DNA of 64,000 nucleotides from Dokdonella fugitiva (GCF_014138265.1 NZ_JACGXL010000003.1:310001-374000); one strand, 5' to 3'; counted from the stretch's first letter, positions 1-9,406 are shown. The notes: a model not told the origin generated them from the sequence alone. Numbers and translations are program-made.

Positions 1-806
1 AGGCACTCACCGAGAACAAGGGCGACATCGACGCCGCGGCCGAGTGGCTGCGCAAGCAGGGCCTCGCCAAGGCCGACAAGAAGGCCAGCCGCGTCGCCGC
101 CGAAGGCCGCATCGCGATGGCGCAGGACGGCGGCAAGGCCGTGCTCGTCGAGATCAATTCCGAGACCGATTTCGTCGCCAAGGACGAGAACTTCCTCAAG
201 TTCACCGACGCCGTCGCCAAGGCCGCGCTCGCGTCCGGCGCGAAGGACGCCGAAGCGCTCAAGGCGGTCAAGCTGCCGAGCGGCGAGACGGTCGAGGAAG
301 CGCGCGCCGCGGTCATCGCCAAGGTCGGCGAGAACGTGCAGGTGCGTCGCCTCGTCGCCGCGAACAGCGCGAACAACGTCGCGGCCTACGTCCATGGTGG
401 CCGCATCGGCGTGCTGGTCGAGGTCAAGGGCGGCGACGCCGACTTCGCGCGCGGCGTCGCGATGCACGTCGCGGCGATGAACCCGCCGTACAACAAGGCG
501 GCCGACGTGCCGGCCGATTTCCTCGCGAAGGAGAAGGAAATCGAACTCGCAAAGATGAGCGAGAAGGACAAGGCCAAGCCGGCCGAGATCCTCGAGAAGA
601 TCATCGGCGGCAAGGTCGCGAAGATCGTCAACGAGGTCACGCTGTACGGCCAGCCGTACGTGCTGAACACCGACCAGACGGTCGAGGCCGCCGCGAAGGC
701 AGCCGGCGCGGACGTCGTCGGCTTCCAGCGCATCGCGGTCGGCGAAGGCATCGAGAAGGTGGTCGAGGACTACGCCGCCGAAGTCGCGAAGGCGATGCAG
801 GTCTGA
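1..806 (+). CDS. tsf: Elongation factor Ts, 3' part (5' end outside window)
   Basis: EF-Ts is the cytoplasmic guanine-nucleotide exchange factor that recycles EF-Tu-GDP during translation. The reading frame is already open at position 3, so the true start lies upstream. The visible part begins in the N-terminal UBA-like region ([13 protein letters not shown]). It then carries the family motif [10 protein letters not shown] and the two core subdomains ([22 protein letters not shown]), and ends in a normal EF-Ts C-terminus. A strong hairpin terminator follows 24 bases after the stop, so this is the last gene of its transcript. The usual rpsB-tsf pairing predicts rpsB just left of the window. 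Confidence 0.97.
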   Translation, partial: ALTENKGDIDAAAEWLRKQGLAKADKKASRVAAEGRIAMAQDGGKAVLVEINSETDFVAKDENFLKFTDAVAKAALASGAKDAEALKAVKLPSGETVEEARAAVIAKVGENVQVRRLVAANSANNVAAYVHGGRIGVLVEVKGGDADFARGVAMHVAAMNPPYNKAADVPADFLAKEKEIELAKMSEKDKAKPAEILEKIIGGKVAKIVNEVTLYGQPYVLNTDQTVEAAAKAAGADVVGFQRIAVGEGIEKVVEDYAAEVAKAMQV

Positions 807-830
807 TCCCGGTCGCCATCGGAGTCCCGG

Positions 831-862
831 AAAAGGCCGCGGTTTCCGCGGCCTTTTTCTTT
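831..862 (+). terminator. Rho-independent terminator after tsf
   Basis: A perfect 12-bp stem (831-842 with 846-857) encloses a TTT loop. The stem has four A at its 5' base and a T-rich tract (TTTTTCTTT) at its 3' side, which is the classic intrinsic terminator layout. It lies directly behind the tsf stop. Confidence 0.92.
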
Positions 863-946
863 GGCGCATCCCGCGTGGGCCGTGCGGCCGCGGCGCGCCG
901 AGGCGAACGGTGGCCGCGCCGCGCCGAGTCGCGCCTGCGCGACGCC

Positions 947-963
947 GAATCATCCTATGATTC
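947..963 (+). promoter_or_regulatory. Candidate promoter -10 inside a palindrome, upstream of the LytS-type gene
   Basis: The sequence GAATCATCCTATGATTC is a perfect inverted repeat (7-bp arms, 3-base centre). It contains TATGAT (956-961), one base from the consensus -10, and would start transcription about 30 bases before the kinase ATG. No convincing -35 is visible. The palindrome over the -10 could be an operator; that is inference. Confidence 0.4.
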
Positions 964-999
964 CCGGATGGGTCTGAGCCGCCGCCGCACGCCGCATCG

Positions 1000-2070
1000 A
1001 TGATGAACCGCCAGCGCCAGTTCTGGTTGCTGCAAACCGGGGCGTGGACCGCCTATGGGCTCGAAAGCTTCCTGTCCGAGATCGGCTACGGCCGGCCGCT
1101 CGACATGTGGCGGCTCAACGCCTACGACGCCATCTGCGGCTTCCTGCTCACGCTCGGCATCCGCACCGTGCTCAAGGCGACCTGGTCGCAGCCACCGGCG
1201 CAGCGCGTGCGCTGGGGTATCGCCGCGCTCGTCGTCGCCTCGATCATCGGCGGCTATGCCTGGTGGCTCGCGGTGTCGAGCATGTGCGGCGACTGCAAGC
1301 CGCCGAAGAGCTGGCTCGGCTACCTCTCCTACTTCTTCGGCTGGCTGCAGCTGCTCGTCGCCTGGACCGGCGCCTATGTCGGCATCAAGCTCGCGCGCCA
1401 GCTGCAGCACGAGAAGGAAACCGCGCTGCAGGCGACCGCGATGGCGCACCAGGCGCAGCTGCGCATGCTGCGCTACCAGCTCAATCCGCATTTCCTGTTC
1501 AACACGCTCAACGCGATCTCCACGCTCGTGCTCGACGGCCGCAGCGAACAGGCGAACGGCATGGTCGGCGCGCTGTCCGGCTTCCTGCGCTATTCGCTCG
1601 ACAGCGATCCCGAGCAGAAGGTGTCGCTCGACCAGGAGATCGGCTCGATCCAGCGCTACCTCGCGATCGAGCAGGTGCGCTTCGGCGAGCGCCTCAGGGT
1701 CGGCATCCTCGTCACGCCGCCCGCGGGCGACGGCCTCGTGCCGAGCCTGATCCTGCAGCCGCTGATCGAGAACGCGGTCAAGTACGGCATTTCCCGGCGC
1801 GAGGAAGGCGGGCGCATCGAGATCATCGCGCGCGTCGTCGACGGTGGCGTGCTCGACATCGTGCTGCGCGACAACGGCCCCGGCAGCCTCAGCTACCGGC
1901 CCGAGCGCGCCGACGGACAGGGCGGCGTCGGCATCACCAATACGCGCGAGCGCCTGCGCGTGCTGTACGGCGATCGCCAGCATTTCGAGATCGCGCGCCT
2001 GCAGCCGCAGGGCACCGAAGTGCGCCTGCAGTTCCCGTTCGAAACCGCCAGCGAGAACCGCACCCGATGA
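1000..2070 (+). CDS. LytS/YehU-type sensor histidine kinase
   Basis: Membrane-bound sensor kinase that should phosphorylate the response regulator encoded next to it. The 356-residue protein has about three hydrophobic segments in the first 131 residues (roughly 43-60, 72-92, 108-131). A His_kinase domain follows, with the motif LNPHFLFNTLNAI and phospho-acceptor His164. The HATPase_c fold shows an N-box (LIENAVKYG, around 256-263), the G1 motif DNGPG (291-295) and the G2 motif GVGITNTRERL (from 309). There is no separate periplasmic sensor domain, so the membrane segments probably sense the signal. The stop overlaps the regulator start by four bases (ATGA). The ligand is unknown. Confidence 0.9.
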   Translation: MMNRQRQFWLLQTGAWTAYGLESFLSEIGYGRPLDMWRLNAYDAICGFLLTLGIRTVLKATWSQPPAQRVRWGIAALVVASIIGGYAWWLAVSSMCGDCKPPKSWLGYLSYFFGWLQLLVAWTGAYVGIKLARQLQHEKETALQATAMAHQAQLRMLRYQLNPHFLFNTLNAISTLVLDGRSEQANGMVGALSGFLRYSLDSDPEQKVSLDQEIGSIQRYLAIEQVRFGERLRVGILVTPPAGDGLVPSLILQPLIENAVKYGISRREEGGRIEIIARVVDGGVLDIVLRDNGPGSLSYRPERADGQGGVGITNTRERLRVLYGDRQHFEIARLQPQGTEVRLQFPFETASENRTR

Positions 2071-2870
2071 GCATCCGCGCTCTGATCGTCGACGACGAAC
2101 CCCTCGCCCGCCGCGGCATCGCGCTGCGCCTCGCGCGCCACCCCGACGTCGAGATCGTCGGCGAAGCCGCCAACGGACGCGAGGCGTTCTTCGCGATTTC
2201 CGAACACTTGCCGACCCTCATGTTCCTCGACGTGCAGATGCCCGGCGTCGATGGCTTCGAACTGCTGCGCGCGGTGCCGCTCGCGCAATTGCCGCTGACC
2301 GTGTTCGTGACCGCCTACGACCAGTACGCGCTGCAGGCGTTCGAGGCGAACGCGATCGACTACCTGCTCAAGCCGATCGAGGACGCGCGCCTCGACGCCG
2401 CGGTCGAGCGCGTGCGCCGTGCGCTCACCGCACGCGACGCCGACGACCACTGCGCGCGCCTGCTGCGCCTGCTCGGCAACGTCTCCGGCCGGCCCGATCT
2501 CACGCTCGACGAAGCGCTCGTCGATGCCGACCGTATGGCGCAACCGGTCGAGGAGCGCCTCGCGATCCGCGACGCGGGCCGCATCCTGCGCGTGCCCCTC
2601 GAGGAAATCCTCTGGATCGACGCCGCTGGCGACTACATGTGCGTGCACACGGGCAAGGACACGCACGTGCTGCGCGCGACGATGCGCGAGCTGGAAGGTC
2701 GCCTCGATCCGCGCCGGTTCCAGCGCATCCACCGCTCGACCATCGTCAACGTCGGCCGCGTCAAGGAACTGCGCGCGCACCTCAACGGCGAATACTTCCT
2801 CATCCTCGACTCCGGCCAGCAGCTCAAGCTGTCGCGCAGCTACAAGGACAAGGTGCGCCTGCTGCACTGA
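2067..2870 (+). CDS. LytTR-family response regulator
   Basis: DNA-binding response regulator of 267 residues, translationally coupled to the preceding kinase. The receiver domain (about 1-120) has the acidic pocket VDDEP at 8-12, phospho-acceptor Asp55 in FLDVQMPG, conserved Thr82, and the Lys102-Pro pair in YLLKPIE. A linker of about 45 residues leads to a LytTR DNA-binding domain in the C-terminal 100 residues (LEEILWIDAAGDYM, RFQRIHRSTIVNV, LSRSYKDKV). LytTR proteins bind pairs of short direct repeats. The target genes are not evident from this window. Confidence 0.93.
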   Translation: MSIRALIVDDEPLARRGIALRLARHPDVEIVGEAANGREAFFAISEHLPTLMFLDVQMPGVDGFELLRAVPLAQLPLTVFVTAYDQYALQAFEANAIDYLLKPIEDARLDAAVERVRRALTARDADDHCARLLRLLGNVSGRPDLTLDEALVDADRMAQPVEERLAIRDAGRILRVPLEEILWIDAAGDYMCVHTGKDTHVLRATMRELEGRLDPRRFQRIHRSTIVNVGRVKELRAHLNGEYFLILDSGQQLKLSRSYKDKVRLLH

Positions 2871-2961
2871 GGCGACCGCACCCGCCGTGTCGCGGGAGCC
2901 TCGATATGCTGCGGGTGCTGGAATGGCGGGCCGGGTCCGTCATACGGAGCGCCGATCCGCG

Positions 2962-3267
2962 TCAGACGTCGCCGAGCGGGGCGAGGAACATCTCGAACGC
3001 GGAAAACACCTGCTCGCGCAGCGGGATGATGTCGAGGTAGTCCTGTTCGAAGAACGCGGTGGCGGCGACCTCGCGCGACGGGAAATCGATCAGCATCAAC
3101 AGGCTCGGCGCGCGCGTGCCGTAGAGCACGCGTTCGATCCGCTGGCGCCGGATCGCGCGCGCGCCCTTGCGGTCGAGGAAACGCCTCACGCGCGCGGAGT
3201 ACTCGGCGAACACGGCTTCGTACCCGGCACGGAACGTCCCGACGACGACGATCGTGGCTCCGACCAT
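2962..3267 (-). CDS. DUF1330-like small protein
   Basis: A 101-residue cytoplasmic protein with the look of the DUF1330/EthD dimeric ferredoxin-like fold: an N-terminal strand, a helix with the motif YEAVFAEYSARVRRFLDRKG, and a C-terminal segment DFPSREVAATAFFEQDYLDIIPLR typical of DUF1330. The reaction is unknown for this family. The ATG at 3267 gives the family's usual length; the longer upstream reading is compositionally a shadow of the RND gene region. The gene converges on the response regulator and is divergent from the RND pump. Confidence 0.7.
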   Translation of the reverse strand: MVGATIVVVGTFRAGYEAVFAEYSARVRRFLDRKGARAIRRQRIERVLYGTRAPSLLMLIDFPSREVAATAFFEQDYLDIIPLREQVFSAFEMFLAPLGDV

Positions 3268-3480
3268 GCGCGCACCCGTCGCTGCCGTGGGACGGCCAGT
3301 CCATCGCCGCGCGCGCCGTGGTGACGGCCGGGCGCACGGCGATGCCCGCGCTGCGCCGCCGTCGCACGCCTCGCCGCCGTCCGGCCACGGTTCGGCGCAA
3401 GCGACGCAACCTTTGTTACTCCTGGCGCATCCATTCCCGTCGACGACGGCGCACGCTGACGTCGAGCCGGGAGCCCTGCC

Positions 3481-6400
3481 ATGCGCCTGATCCAAGCGTC
3501 GATCCGCAACCCCATCGCGGTCTGCGTCGCCGTCCTGCTCGTCTGCCTGTTCGGCGGCATGAGCCTCGTCAAGCTGCCGCTGCAGCTGTTCCCGGACATC
3601 GACCGGCCGAACATCACGATCTTCACGAACTGGCGCGCGGCCTCGCCCGAGGAAGTCGAGGCGCAGCTGCTCGAACCCGAGGAACAGGTCCTGCAAGGCC
3701 TGCCCGGCGTCGAGCAGATCGAAGGCAACGCCAACACCGGCGGCAGCTTCATCAACCTCGAGTTCGCGATCGGCACCGACATGCGCGCGGCGCTCGTCGA
3801 CGTGATCGGCCGCATGAACCGCATGCGCCCGCTGCCGCAGGACGCCGACCGCCCGGTCATCCAGATCGGCGGCGGCGGCAACGACTCGAACGATTCGCTG
3901 TCGTGGTTCTTCGTGCAGCTGCTGCCCGGCACGCAGGGGCCGATCGAGAACTACCGCCGCTACATCGAGGACGTGATCCGGCCGCGCATCGAAGCGGTGC
4001 CCGGCGTCGCCTCGGTCAACGTCAACGCCGGGCCGCCGGACGACGTGCGCATCACGGTCGACCTGGCCAAGGCCGCAGCGATGGGCATCGCGATCCCCGA
4101 CATCGCGCAGAAGGCAGCGAGTGCGAACGACGTCTCCGGTGGCCAGGTCGAGGTCGGACGCCGCCAGTACCAGTTGCGTTTCACCGGCCGCTACAAGCCG
4201 GAGGACTTCGGCGAGCTCGTGCTCGCCTGGCGCGACGGCCGACCGATCAAGCTCGGCGACGTCGCGGCGATCGAACGCAAGCCGCCCGAGCAGCAGTTCT
4301 TCGTCTACCAGAACGGCAATCCCGCGATCGGCCTGCAGGTGCTGCGCGCGCCGGGCGCGAACGTGCTCGGCACGCTCGAGCAGGTCAAGAAGGTCGTCGC
4401 CGACCTGCGCGACGGTCCGCTCAAGTCGCGTGGACTCGGCATCGAGCAGAGCTTCGACTCGGCGTTGTTCATCCATCGCGCGGTCAACCTGCTCACCGAG
4501 AACCTCATCGTCGGTGCGCTGCTCGCGCTGCTGTGCGTGTGGTGGTTCATGCGCGACTGGCGCGCGACCGTGCTCATCGCGAGCGCGATCCCGATCTGCC
4601 TGCTCGCGACCTTCGGCGCGCTCGACCTCGGCGGCCGCAGCCTCAACGTGATCTCATTGGCCGGCCTCGCGTTCGCGGTCGGCATGGTCGTCGAGGGCGC
4701 GATCGTCGTCTCCGGCAACATCATCCGCCTCAAGGAAGCGGGCATGACGCCGCTCGAGGCCGCGCGCGAAGGCACCGCGCAGGTCGTGCCCGCGCTCGTC
4801 GCGTCGACGATCACGACGATCGCGGTGTTCCTGCCGGTTTTGTTCCTGCGCGACGTCGAGGGGCAAATATTCGCAGACCTCGCGCTCACGATCTCGATCG
4901 CGGTCGCGCTGTCGATCGTCGTCGCGATCACCGTGCTGCCGGCCGCCGCCGGCGCACTCAAGGCGAAGAAGCTCAAATCCGGCTACGGCGACGGCTGGCC
5001 CGCGCTGACCGAGCGCATCCTGCGCTGGACCGACACGCGCCCCAAGCAGATCGGCTGGGTCCTCGGCCTGCTCGTGCTGCCGCTGTTCGCGAGCTGGTAC
5101 TTCCTGCCCAAGCTCGACTACCTGCCGCCGGTGAAGCGCGCCGCGATCGACGCGTTCTTCAGCTTCCCGCCCGGCATGAGCCCGGAGAAGGTCAATTCGG
5201 AGATCGGCAACACGCTGATCCAGCGCCTGCAGCCGTACATGAAGGGCGAGAAGCAGCCCGCGCTGAAGAACTACTACATCTGGCTGTGGCCGGGCGGAGG
5301 CACGATCGGCGCGCGCGTCGTCGACGAGAAGCGCATCGGCGACCTCGAGCGCATCATGCGCGAGGAGATCACGGTCGGCTTCCCCGACACGCGCGCGTTC
5401 GCGACCGAAGGTGAGCTGTTCGGCGGCGTCGGCGGCTCGGCGCGCTCGGTCGCGATCCACCTGCAGAGCGACGATGCGGAGACGCTCAACCGCGTCGCCG
5501 AGGACGGCCGCAAGCTGCTCGAACAGAAGTTCCCCGGCGCGAACGTGCAGGCGAACCCGGCGACCGACCAGACTACGCTCGAATTGCACGCGATACCGGA
5601 CGATCGCCGCATCGCCGAAGCCGGCTGGGACCGCGCCTCGCTCGGCACGATCGTGCGCGCGCTCGGCGACGGCGCCTGGCTCGGCGAATACTTCGACGGC
5701 CAGACGCGCCTGCCGATCATCCTGCGCGCGGACCGCCGCGAGACGCCGGAGTCGCTCGCCGAGGCGCCGCTGGTCACGCCGAACGGCCAGGTCATCCCGC
5801 TCGGCGACGTGATCAGGCTCGAGACCACGCTCGGCCCGAACCAGATCCGCCGCCTCGATCACCGCCGCACGGTCACCCTGACGATGGATCCGCCGCAAAC
5901 GCTCTCGCTCGAGGACGCGCTGAAGACGATCCAGAACGAGGTCGTGCCCGCGCTGCGCGCGAAACTCCCGGCGGACGCGAACATCCGCCTCGCCGGCAGC
6001 GCCGATCGCCTCGAGGCGACCGTGTCGACGATGGCGAAGAACTTCGTGCTCGCATTGCTCGTGCTGTTCCTGCTCATGGCGGCGATGTTCCGCTCGCTGC
6101 GCGATGCGCTGGTGGTCGTGCTGACCGTGCCGGTCGCGCTCGTCGGCGGCGTGCTCGGCCTGCGCGTGCTCGGCGCGGTGGCGTTCCAGCCGCTAGACCT
6201 GCTGACGATGATCGGCTTCATCATGATGGTCGGCGTGATCGTCAACCACGCGATCCTGCTGGTCGATCGCACGCGCGACGCGCAGGACCACGGTCATACG
6301 CTCGAGGAATCTATCCGCCTCGCGCTCAACCAGCGCCTGCGCGCGATCCTCGCGAGCACGCTCACGGGCGCGCTCGGCGCGCTGCCGATGGCGGTCAATC

Positions 6401-6591
6401 CCGGCCCCGGCAGCGTGATCTACCGCGGTCTCGCCGCGGTCAACGTCGGCGGGGTCGTGGTCGCGATGGTGTTCTCGCTGCTGCTGCTGCCGAGCCTCAT
6501 GCGCCTGACCACGCGCGAGCGCAAGCAGGACGCGCGGTCCGCACCGACGCCGTCGGACGAGCAGCGCGCGGCGATCGCGCGCGCCGCATGA
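3481..6591 (+). CDS. RND-family efflux pump inner-membrane subunit
   Basis: Resistance-nodulation-division transporter of 1036 residues, the length of AcrB-type pumps, with two repeats of one TM plus a porter loop plus five TMs. The first TM is near residues 10-32 and ends in the usual LPLQLFPDIDRPNI stretch. It exchanges protons for export of an unknown substrate in a tripartite complex with the adaptor encoded next. CGGGAG lies eight bases before the ATG. TM4 reads GMVVEGAIVV, so the AcrB Asp407-Asp408 pair is Glu405-Gly406. In TM10 the AcrB Lys940 position is Asn (GVIVNHAILLVD). The proton relay therefore differs from the classical one. The adaptor starts downstream on the same strand. Confidence 0.92.
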   Translation: MRLIQASIRNPIAVCVAVLLVCLFGGMSLVKLPLQLFPDIDRPNITIFTNWRAASPEEVEAQLLEPEEQVLQGLPGVEQIEGNANTGGSFINLEFAIGTDMRAALVDVIGRMNRMRPLPQDADRPVIQIGGGGNDSNDSLSWFFVQLLPGTQGPIENYRRYIEDVIRPRIEAVPGVASVNVNAGPPDDVRITVDLAKAAAMGIAIPDIAQKAASANDVSGGQVEVGRRQYQLRFTGRYKPEDFGELVLAWRDGRPIKLGDVAAIERKPPEQQFFVYQNGNPAIGLQVLRAPGANVLGTLEQVKKVVADLRDGPLKSRGLGIEQSFDSALFIHRAVNLLTENLIVGALLALLCVWWFMRDWRATVLIASAIPICLLATFGALDLGGRSLNVISLAGLAFAVGMVVEGAIVVSGNIIRLKEAGMTPLEAAREGTAQVVPALVASTITTIAVFLPVLFLRDVEGQIFADLALTISIAVALSIVVAITVLPAAAGALKAKKLKSGYGDGWPALTERILRWTDTRPKQIGWVLGLLVLPLFASWYFLPKLDYLPPVKRAAIDAFFSFPPGMSPEKVNSEIGNTLIQRLQPYMKGEKQPALKNYYIWLWPGGGTIGARVVDEKRIGDLERIMREEITVGFPDTRAFATEGELFGGVGGSARSVAIHLQSDDAETLNRVAEDGRKLLEQKFPGANVQANPATDQTTLELHAIPDDRRIAEAGWDRASLGTIVRALGDGAWLGEYFDGQTRLPIILRADRRETPESLAEAPLVTPNGQVIPLGDVIRLETTLGPNQIRRLDHRRTVTLTMDPPQTLSLEDALKTIQNEVVPALRAKLPADANIRLAGSADRLEATVSTMAKNFVLALLVLFLLMAAMFRSLRDALVVVLTVPVALVGGVLGLRVLGAVAFQPLDLLTMIGFIMMVGVIVNHAILLVDRTRDAQDHGHTLEESIRLALNQRLRAILASTLTGALGALPMAVNPGPGSVIYRGLAAVNVGGVVVAMVFSLLLLPSLMRLTTRERKQDARSAPTPSDEQRAAIARAA

Positions 6592-6626
6592 ACCACGTAC
6601 AGAATCGCATACGACCGGAGGCCACC

Positions 6627-7730
6627 ATGCATCGCCATCACCGAACCCGCTCTCTGCTGCTCGGGCTCGCGTTCGCGCTGCCCACCTCGGCCTACGCGCA
6701 GGCGCCGGCCGCGCCGGCGACGATCGTCGAAGTCGCCAAGGCCGACGTCGCGCAGATCGCGCCGCGTCGTTGGGTGCCCGGCAGCGTGGTCAGCCGTGAC
6801 GACGCCAAGCTCGCGACGAGCGCCGCGGGCCGGCTCGAGTACGTCGCCGAAGTCGGCACGCGTCTCAAGGCCGGCGAGCGCGTCGCCAAGCTCGAGGACG
6901 AGGCGATCCGCCTGCACCTTGAGGACGCGCGCAGCGAGGTCGAGCGCATCAAGGCGCAGCGCGCGCTCGCGCAGCGGCAGAGCGACCGTTACGACCGCCT
7001 CGCCGAGAACCGCAGCATCGCCGCGAACCAGGTCGACGAGGCGCGCGCGCAGGTAGAGCAGTACAGCGCGCAGTTGCGCCAGGCCGAAGCGCGCGTGCGC
7101 ACCGCGCAATACGAGCTCGAGCAGACCGAGGTGCGTGCGCCGTTCCCGGGCGTCGTCACCGAACGCCTCGCGCAGCGCGGCGAGTTCGTCGCGACGGGCG
7201 CCTCGATCGCCCACCTCGTCGACACCGCGCGCCTGGAGGCGCGCGTGCAGGCGCCGCTCGCGCTCGCCGAGATGCTCAAGGCGGAGATGGAGTTACCGGT
7301 GCGCCTCGGCGAGAAGACGTCGAAGGCGCGCGTGCGCGCGGTGGTGCCGGTCGGCGAGGAACGTTCGCGCCAGTTCGAGCTGCGCCTCGCGCTGCTCGAC
7401 GCGCAGCCGCTCGTCGGGAGCGCGATCGAGGTCGCCCTGCCCGAACGCACGCCCGTGCGCGCGATGGCGGTACCGCGCGACGCACTCGTCGTACGCACCG
7501 ACGGCAGCTACGTCATGCGCATCGGCGGCAACGGCACGAGCGAGAAGGTCACCGTGCGGACGGGCGCGAGCGACGGCGAATTGACCGAGATCGAGGGACC
7601 GCTCAACGCCGGCGACCTCGTCGTCGTGCGTGGCGCCGAACGGCTCGGCGACGGCCAGAAGGTGCAGATCGCCTCGCGCAGCCAAGTCGTCGCGGGCGTC
7701 ACCTCGACCGCCGCGAAGCCGCCGGGCTGA
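6627..7730 (+). CDS. Periplasmic adaptor (membrane fusion protein) of the RND pump
   Basis: HlyD/AcrA-type adaptor of 367 residues linking the RND subunit to an outer-membrane channel. The chosen ATG is preceded by GGAGG (6617-6621) and opens an evident signal peptide (LLLGLAFALPTSAYAQA). A 13-codon longer in-frame ATG at 6588 overlaps the pump stop as ATGA but has no good ribosome-binding site. The order is lipoyl/barrel half (GRLEYVAEVGTRLKAGERVA), an alpha-hairpin around 105-165, the second lipoyl half (VRAPFPGVVTERLAQRGEFV), then beta-barrel and membrane-proximal domains. There is no lipobox. No TolC-type channel gene is adjacent. Confidence 0.9.
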   Translation: MHRHHRTRSLLLGLAFALPTSAYAQAPAAPATIVEVAKADVAQIAPRRWVPGSVVSRDDAKLATSAAGRLEYVAEVGTRLKAGERVAKLEDEAIRLHLEDARSEVERIKAQRALAQRQSDRYDRLAENRSIAANQVDEARAQVEQYSAQLRQAEARVRTAQYELEQTEVRAPFPGVVTERLAQRGEFVATGASIAHLVDTARLEARVQAPLALAEMLKAEMELPVRLGEKTSKARVRAVVPVGEERSRQFELRLALLDAQPLVGSAIEVALPERTPVRAMAVPRDALVVRTDGSYVMRIGGNGTSEKVTVRTGASDGELTEIEGPLNAGDLVVVRGAERLGDGQKVQIASRSQVVAGVTSTAAKPPG

Positions 7731-7755
7731 GGGCCTTCGCCCTTCAAAGCTGAAA

Positions 7756-7918
7756 GATTGAAACACGAAGGACACGAAGAACACGAAGGAAAGCAGAGAA
7801 TGGGTCGACGCTCCGAACACGGAACGCATGAAGGCGAATTCCGCATGCGCCTTCGCTGCGTGTTCAAAACTCCAATTGCTTTTCGCTCTTCTTCGTGTCT
7901 TTCGTGTTTCAGGCTTTG
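7756..7918 (+). repeat. Long palindromic intergenic repeat, copy 1
   Basis: The left arm (from 7758) is built of a tandem nine-base unit of the type ACACGAAGG/ACACGAAGA and starts with TGAAACACGAA. The right arm (about 7880-7915) is its near-perfect reverse complement and ends in CGTGTTTCAGGC. The middle (about 7812-7876) holds a second nested inverted repeat (GAACACG ... CGTGTTC). It lies in the gap between the adaptor gene and ppnN, which converge. Related copies occur at 15352-15446, 44901-44988 and 45168-45213. Confidence 0.75.
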
Positions 7919-7944
7919 GTACCTGCTTCCGAGCACGCGCGACG

Positions 7945-9330
7945 TCAGTCGGTGAGGACGCGGTAGCACGGCACGTAGCGCGAGCCCGGCAGCTTCATGC
8001 GCTGCTGCGCGACGAAGCTCGCGAGCAGCGCGTCGAGCGCCTGCATGATCTCGCGGTCGCCGTGGATCTCGAACGGCCCGTGCTGCTCGATCGCGCGCAT
8101 GCCCTCTTCCTTGACGTTGCCGGCGACGATGCCGGAAAACGCGCGACGCAGGTCGGCGGCGAGGCGGTGCGGCGGCTGGTCGCGATGCAGGTTGAGGCCC
8201 GCCATCGCCGCATGCGTCGGCTGGAACGGCACCTGGAACTCGCGTTCGATGTGCAGCGCCCAGTTGAAGAAGAACGCGTCCTGGTTGTTGAGGCGGAACA
8301 GGCGCACGCGTTCGATGCCCTTGCGGATCTGGCGCGCGACTTCGCCGGGGTCGTCGACGACGATCGAGTAGTGCTGCGCGACGTCGTCGCCTAGCGACAG
8401 GCGCAGGAAGCGGTCGATCTGCTCGAAATAGGCGGCCGATTCGGCCGGCCCGGTGAACACGAGCGGGAACGGCAGCTGCGCGTTGTCCGGGTGCAGCAGG
8501 ATGCCGAGCAGGTAGAGGATTTCCTCGGCGGTGCCGACGCCGCCCGGGAACACGATGATCGCGTGGCCGATGCGCACGAACGCCTCGAGGCGCTTCTCGA
8601 TGTCCGGCATGATCACGAGGTTGTTGACGATCGGGTTCGGCGACTCGGCCGCGATGATGCCCGGCTCGGTGATGCCGATGTAGCGGTTGCTGTGCCGGCG
8701 CTGCTTCGCGTGCGCGATCGTCGCGCCCTTCATCGGCCCCTTCATCGCGCCGGGGCCGCAGCCCGTGCAGATGTCGTAGGCGCGCAGGCCGAGCTCGTAG
8801 CCGACCTTCTTCGTGTACAGGTACTCGTTGCGGCCGATCGAATGGCCGCCCCAGCAGACGACGAGGTTCGGGTCGGTGTTCGGCCGCAGCACGCGCGCGT
8901 TGCGCAGGATCTCGAACACCGCGTGCGTGATGCCCGGTGAACTCTCGAGGTCGAACGCCCCCGCTTCGATCTGGTTGGCGACGTAGACGATGTCGCGCAC
9001 GACCGCGAACAGCAGCTCGTTCACGCCGTGGATGAGGTGGCCGTCGACGAACGCCTCGGCCGGCGCATTCGTCAGCTCGAGCTTGACGCCGCGGTCCTGC
9101 TGCAGGATCTGGATGTCGAAGCCGGGATAGCGGTCGAGCAACGCGCGCGCGTCGTCGCTGCCGCTGCCCTGGGTCAGCACCGCGAGGGCGCAGCGGCGCA
9201 GCAGCTCGTGCAGGCCGCCCGCGCCGGCGTCGCGCAGCCGCGCGACCTCCTGGCGCGACAGGACGTCGAGCCCGGCGACCGGCGAGATGCGCGCGCTGAA
9301 GGTGGCGGATTTGGTCGGGACAGGCTCCAT
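7945..9330 (-). CDS. ppnN: Pyrimidine/purine-nucleotide 5'-monophosphate nucleosidase (PpnN, LOG family)
   Basis: Cytoplasmic enzyme that hydrolyses nucleoside 5'-monophosphates to ribose 5-phosphate and free base; the E. coli orthologue is activated by (p)ppGpp. At 461 residues it matches the long PpnN class and not the short plant-type LOG class. It carries the LOG nucleotide motif PGGVGTAEE at 262-270, preceded by the Rossmann-like stretch ICTGCGPGAMKGPMKGA (about 187-203) and the PpnN-type N-terminal domain. A GAGGAAG ribosome-binding site precedes the ATG at 9330. It is transcribed alone, converging on the RND operon. Confidence 0.9.
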   Translation of the reverse strand: MEPVPTKSATFSARISPVAGLDVLSRQEVARLRDAGAGGLHELLRRCALAVLTQGSGSDDARALLDRYPGFDIQILQQDRGVKLELTNAPAEAFVDGHLIHGVNELLFAVVRDIVYVANQIEAGAFDLESSPGITHAVFEILRNARVLRPNTDPNLVVCWGGHSIGRNEYLYTKKVGYELGLRAYDICTGCGPGAMKGPMKGATIAHAKQRRHSNRYIGITEPGIIAAESPNPIVNNLVIMPDIEKRLEAFVRIGHAIIVFPGGVGTAEEILYLLGILLHPDNAQLPFPLVFTGPAESAAYFEQIDRFLRLSLGDDVAQHYSIVVDDPGEVARQIRKGIERVRLFRLNNQDAFFFNWALHIEREFQVPFQPTHAAMAGLNLHRDQPPHRLAADLRRAFSGIVAGNVKEEGMRAIEQHGPFEIHGDREIMQALDALLASFVAQQRMKLPGSRYVPCYRVLTD

Positions 9331-9406
9331 GCTTCTTGCTTCCTCGGTTCGTTTCCTGGATCCCTAGCAATGCCACCACGCGGTGCCGCGGTCAAGCGAC
9401 GCCCCT

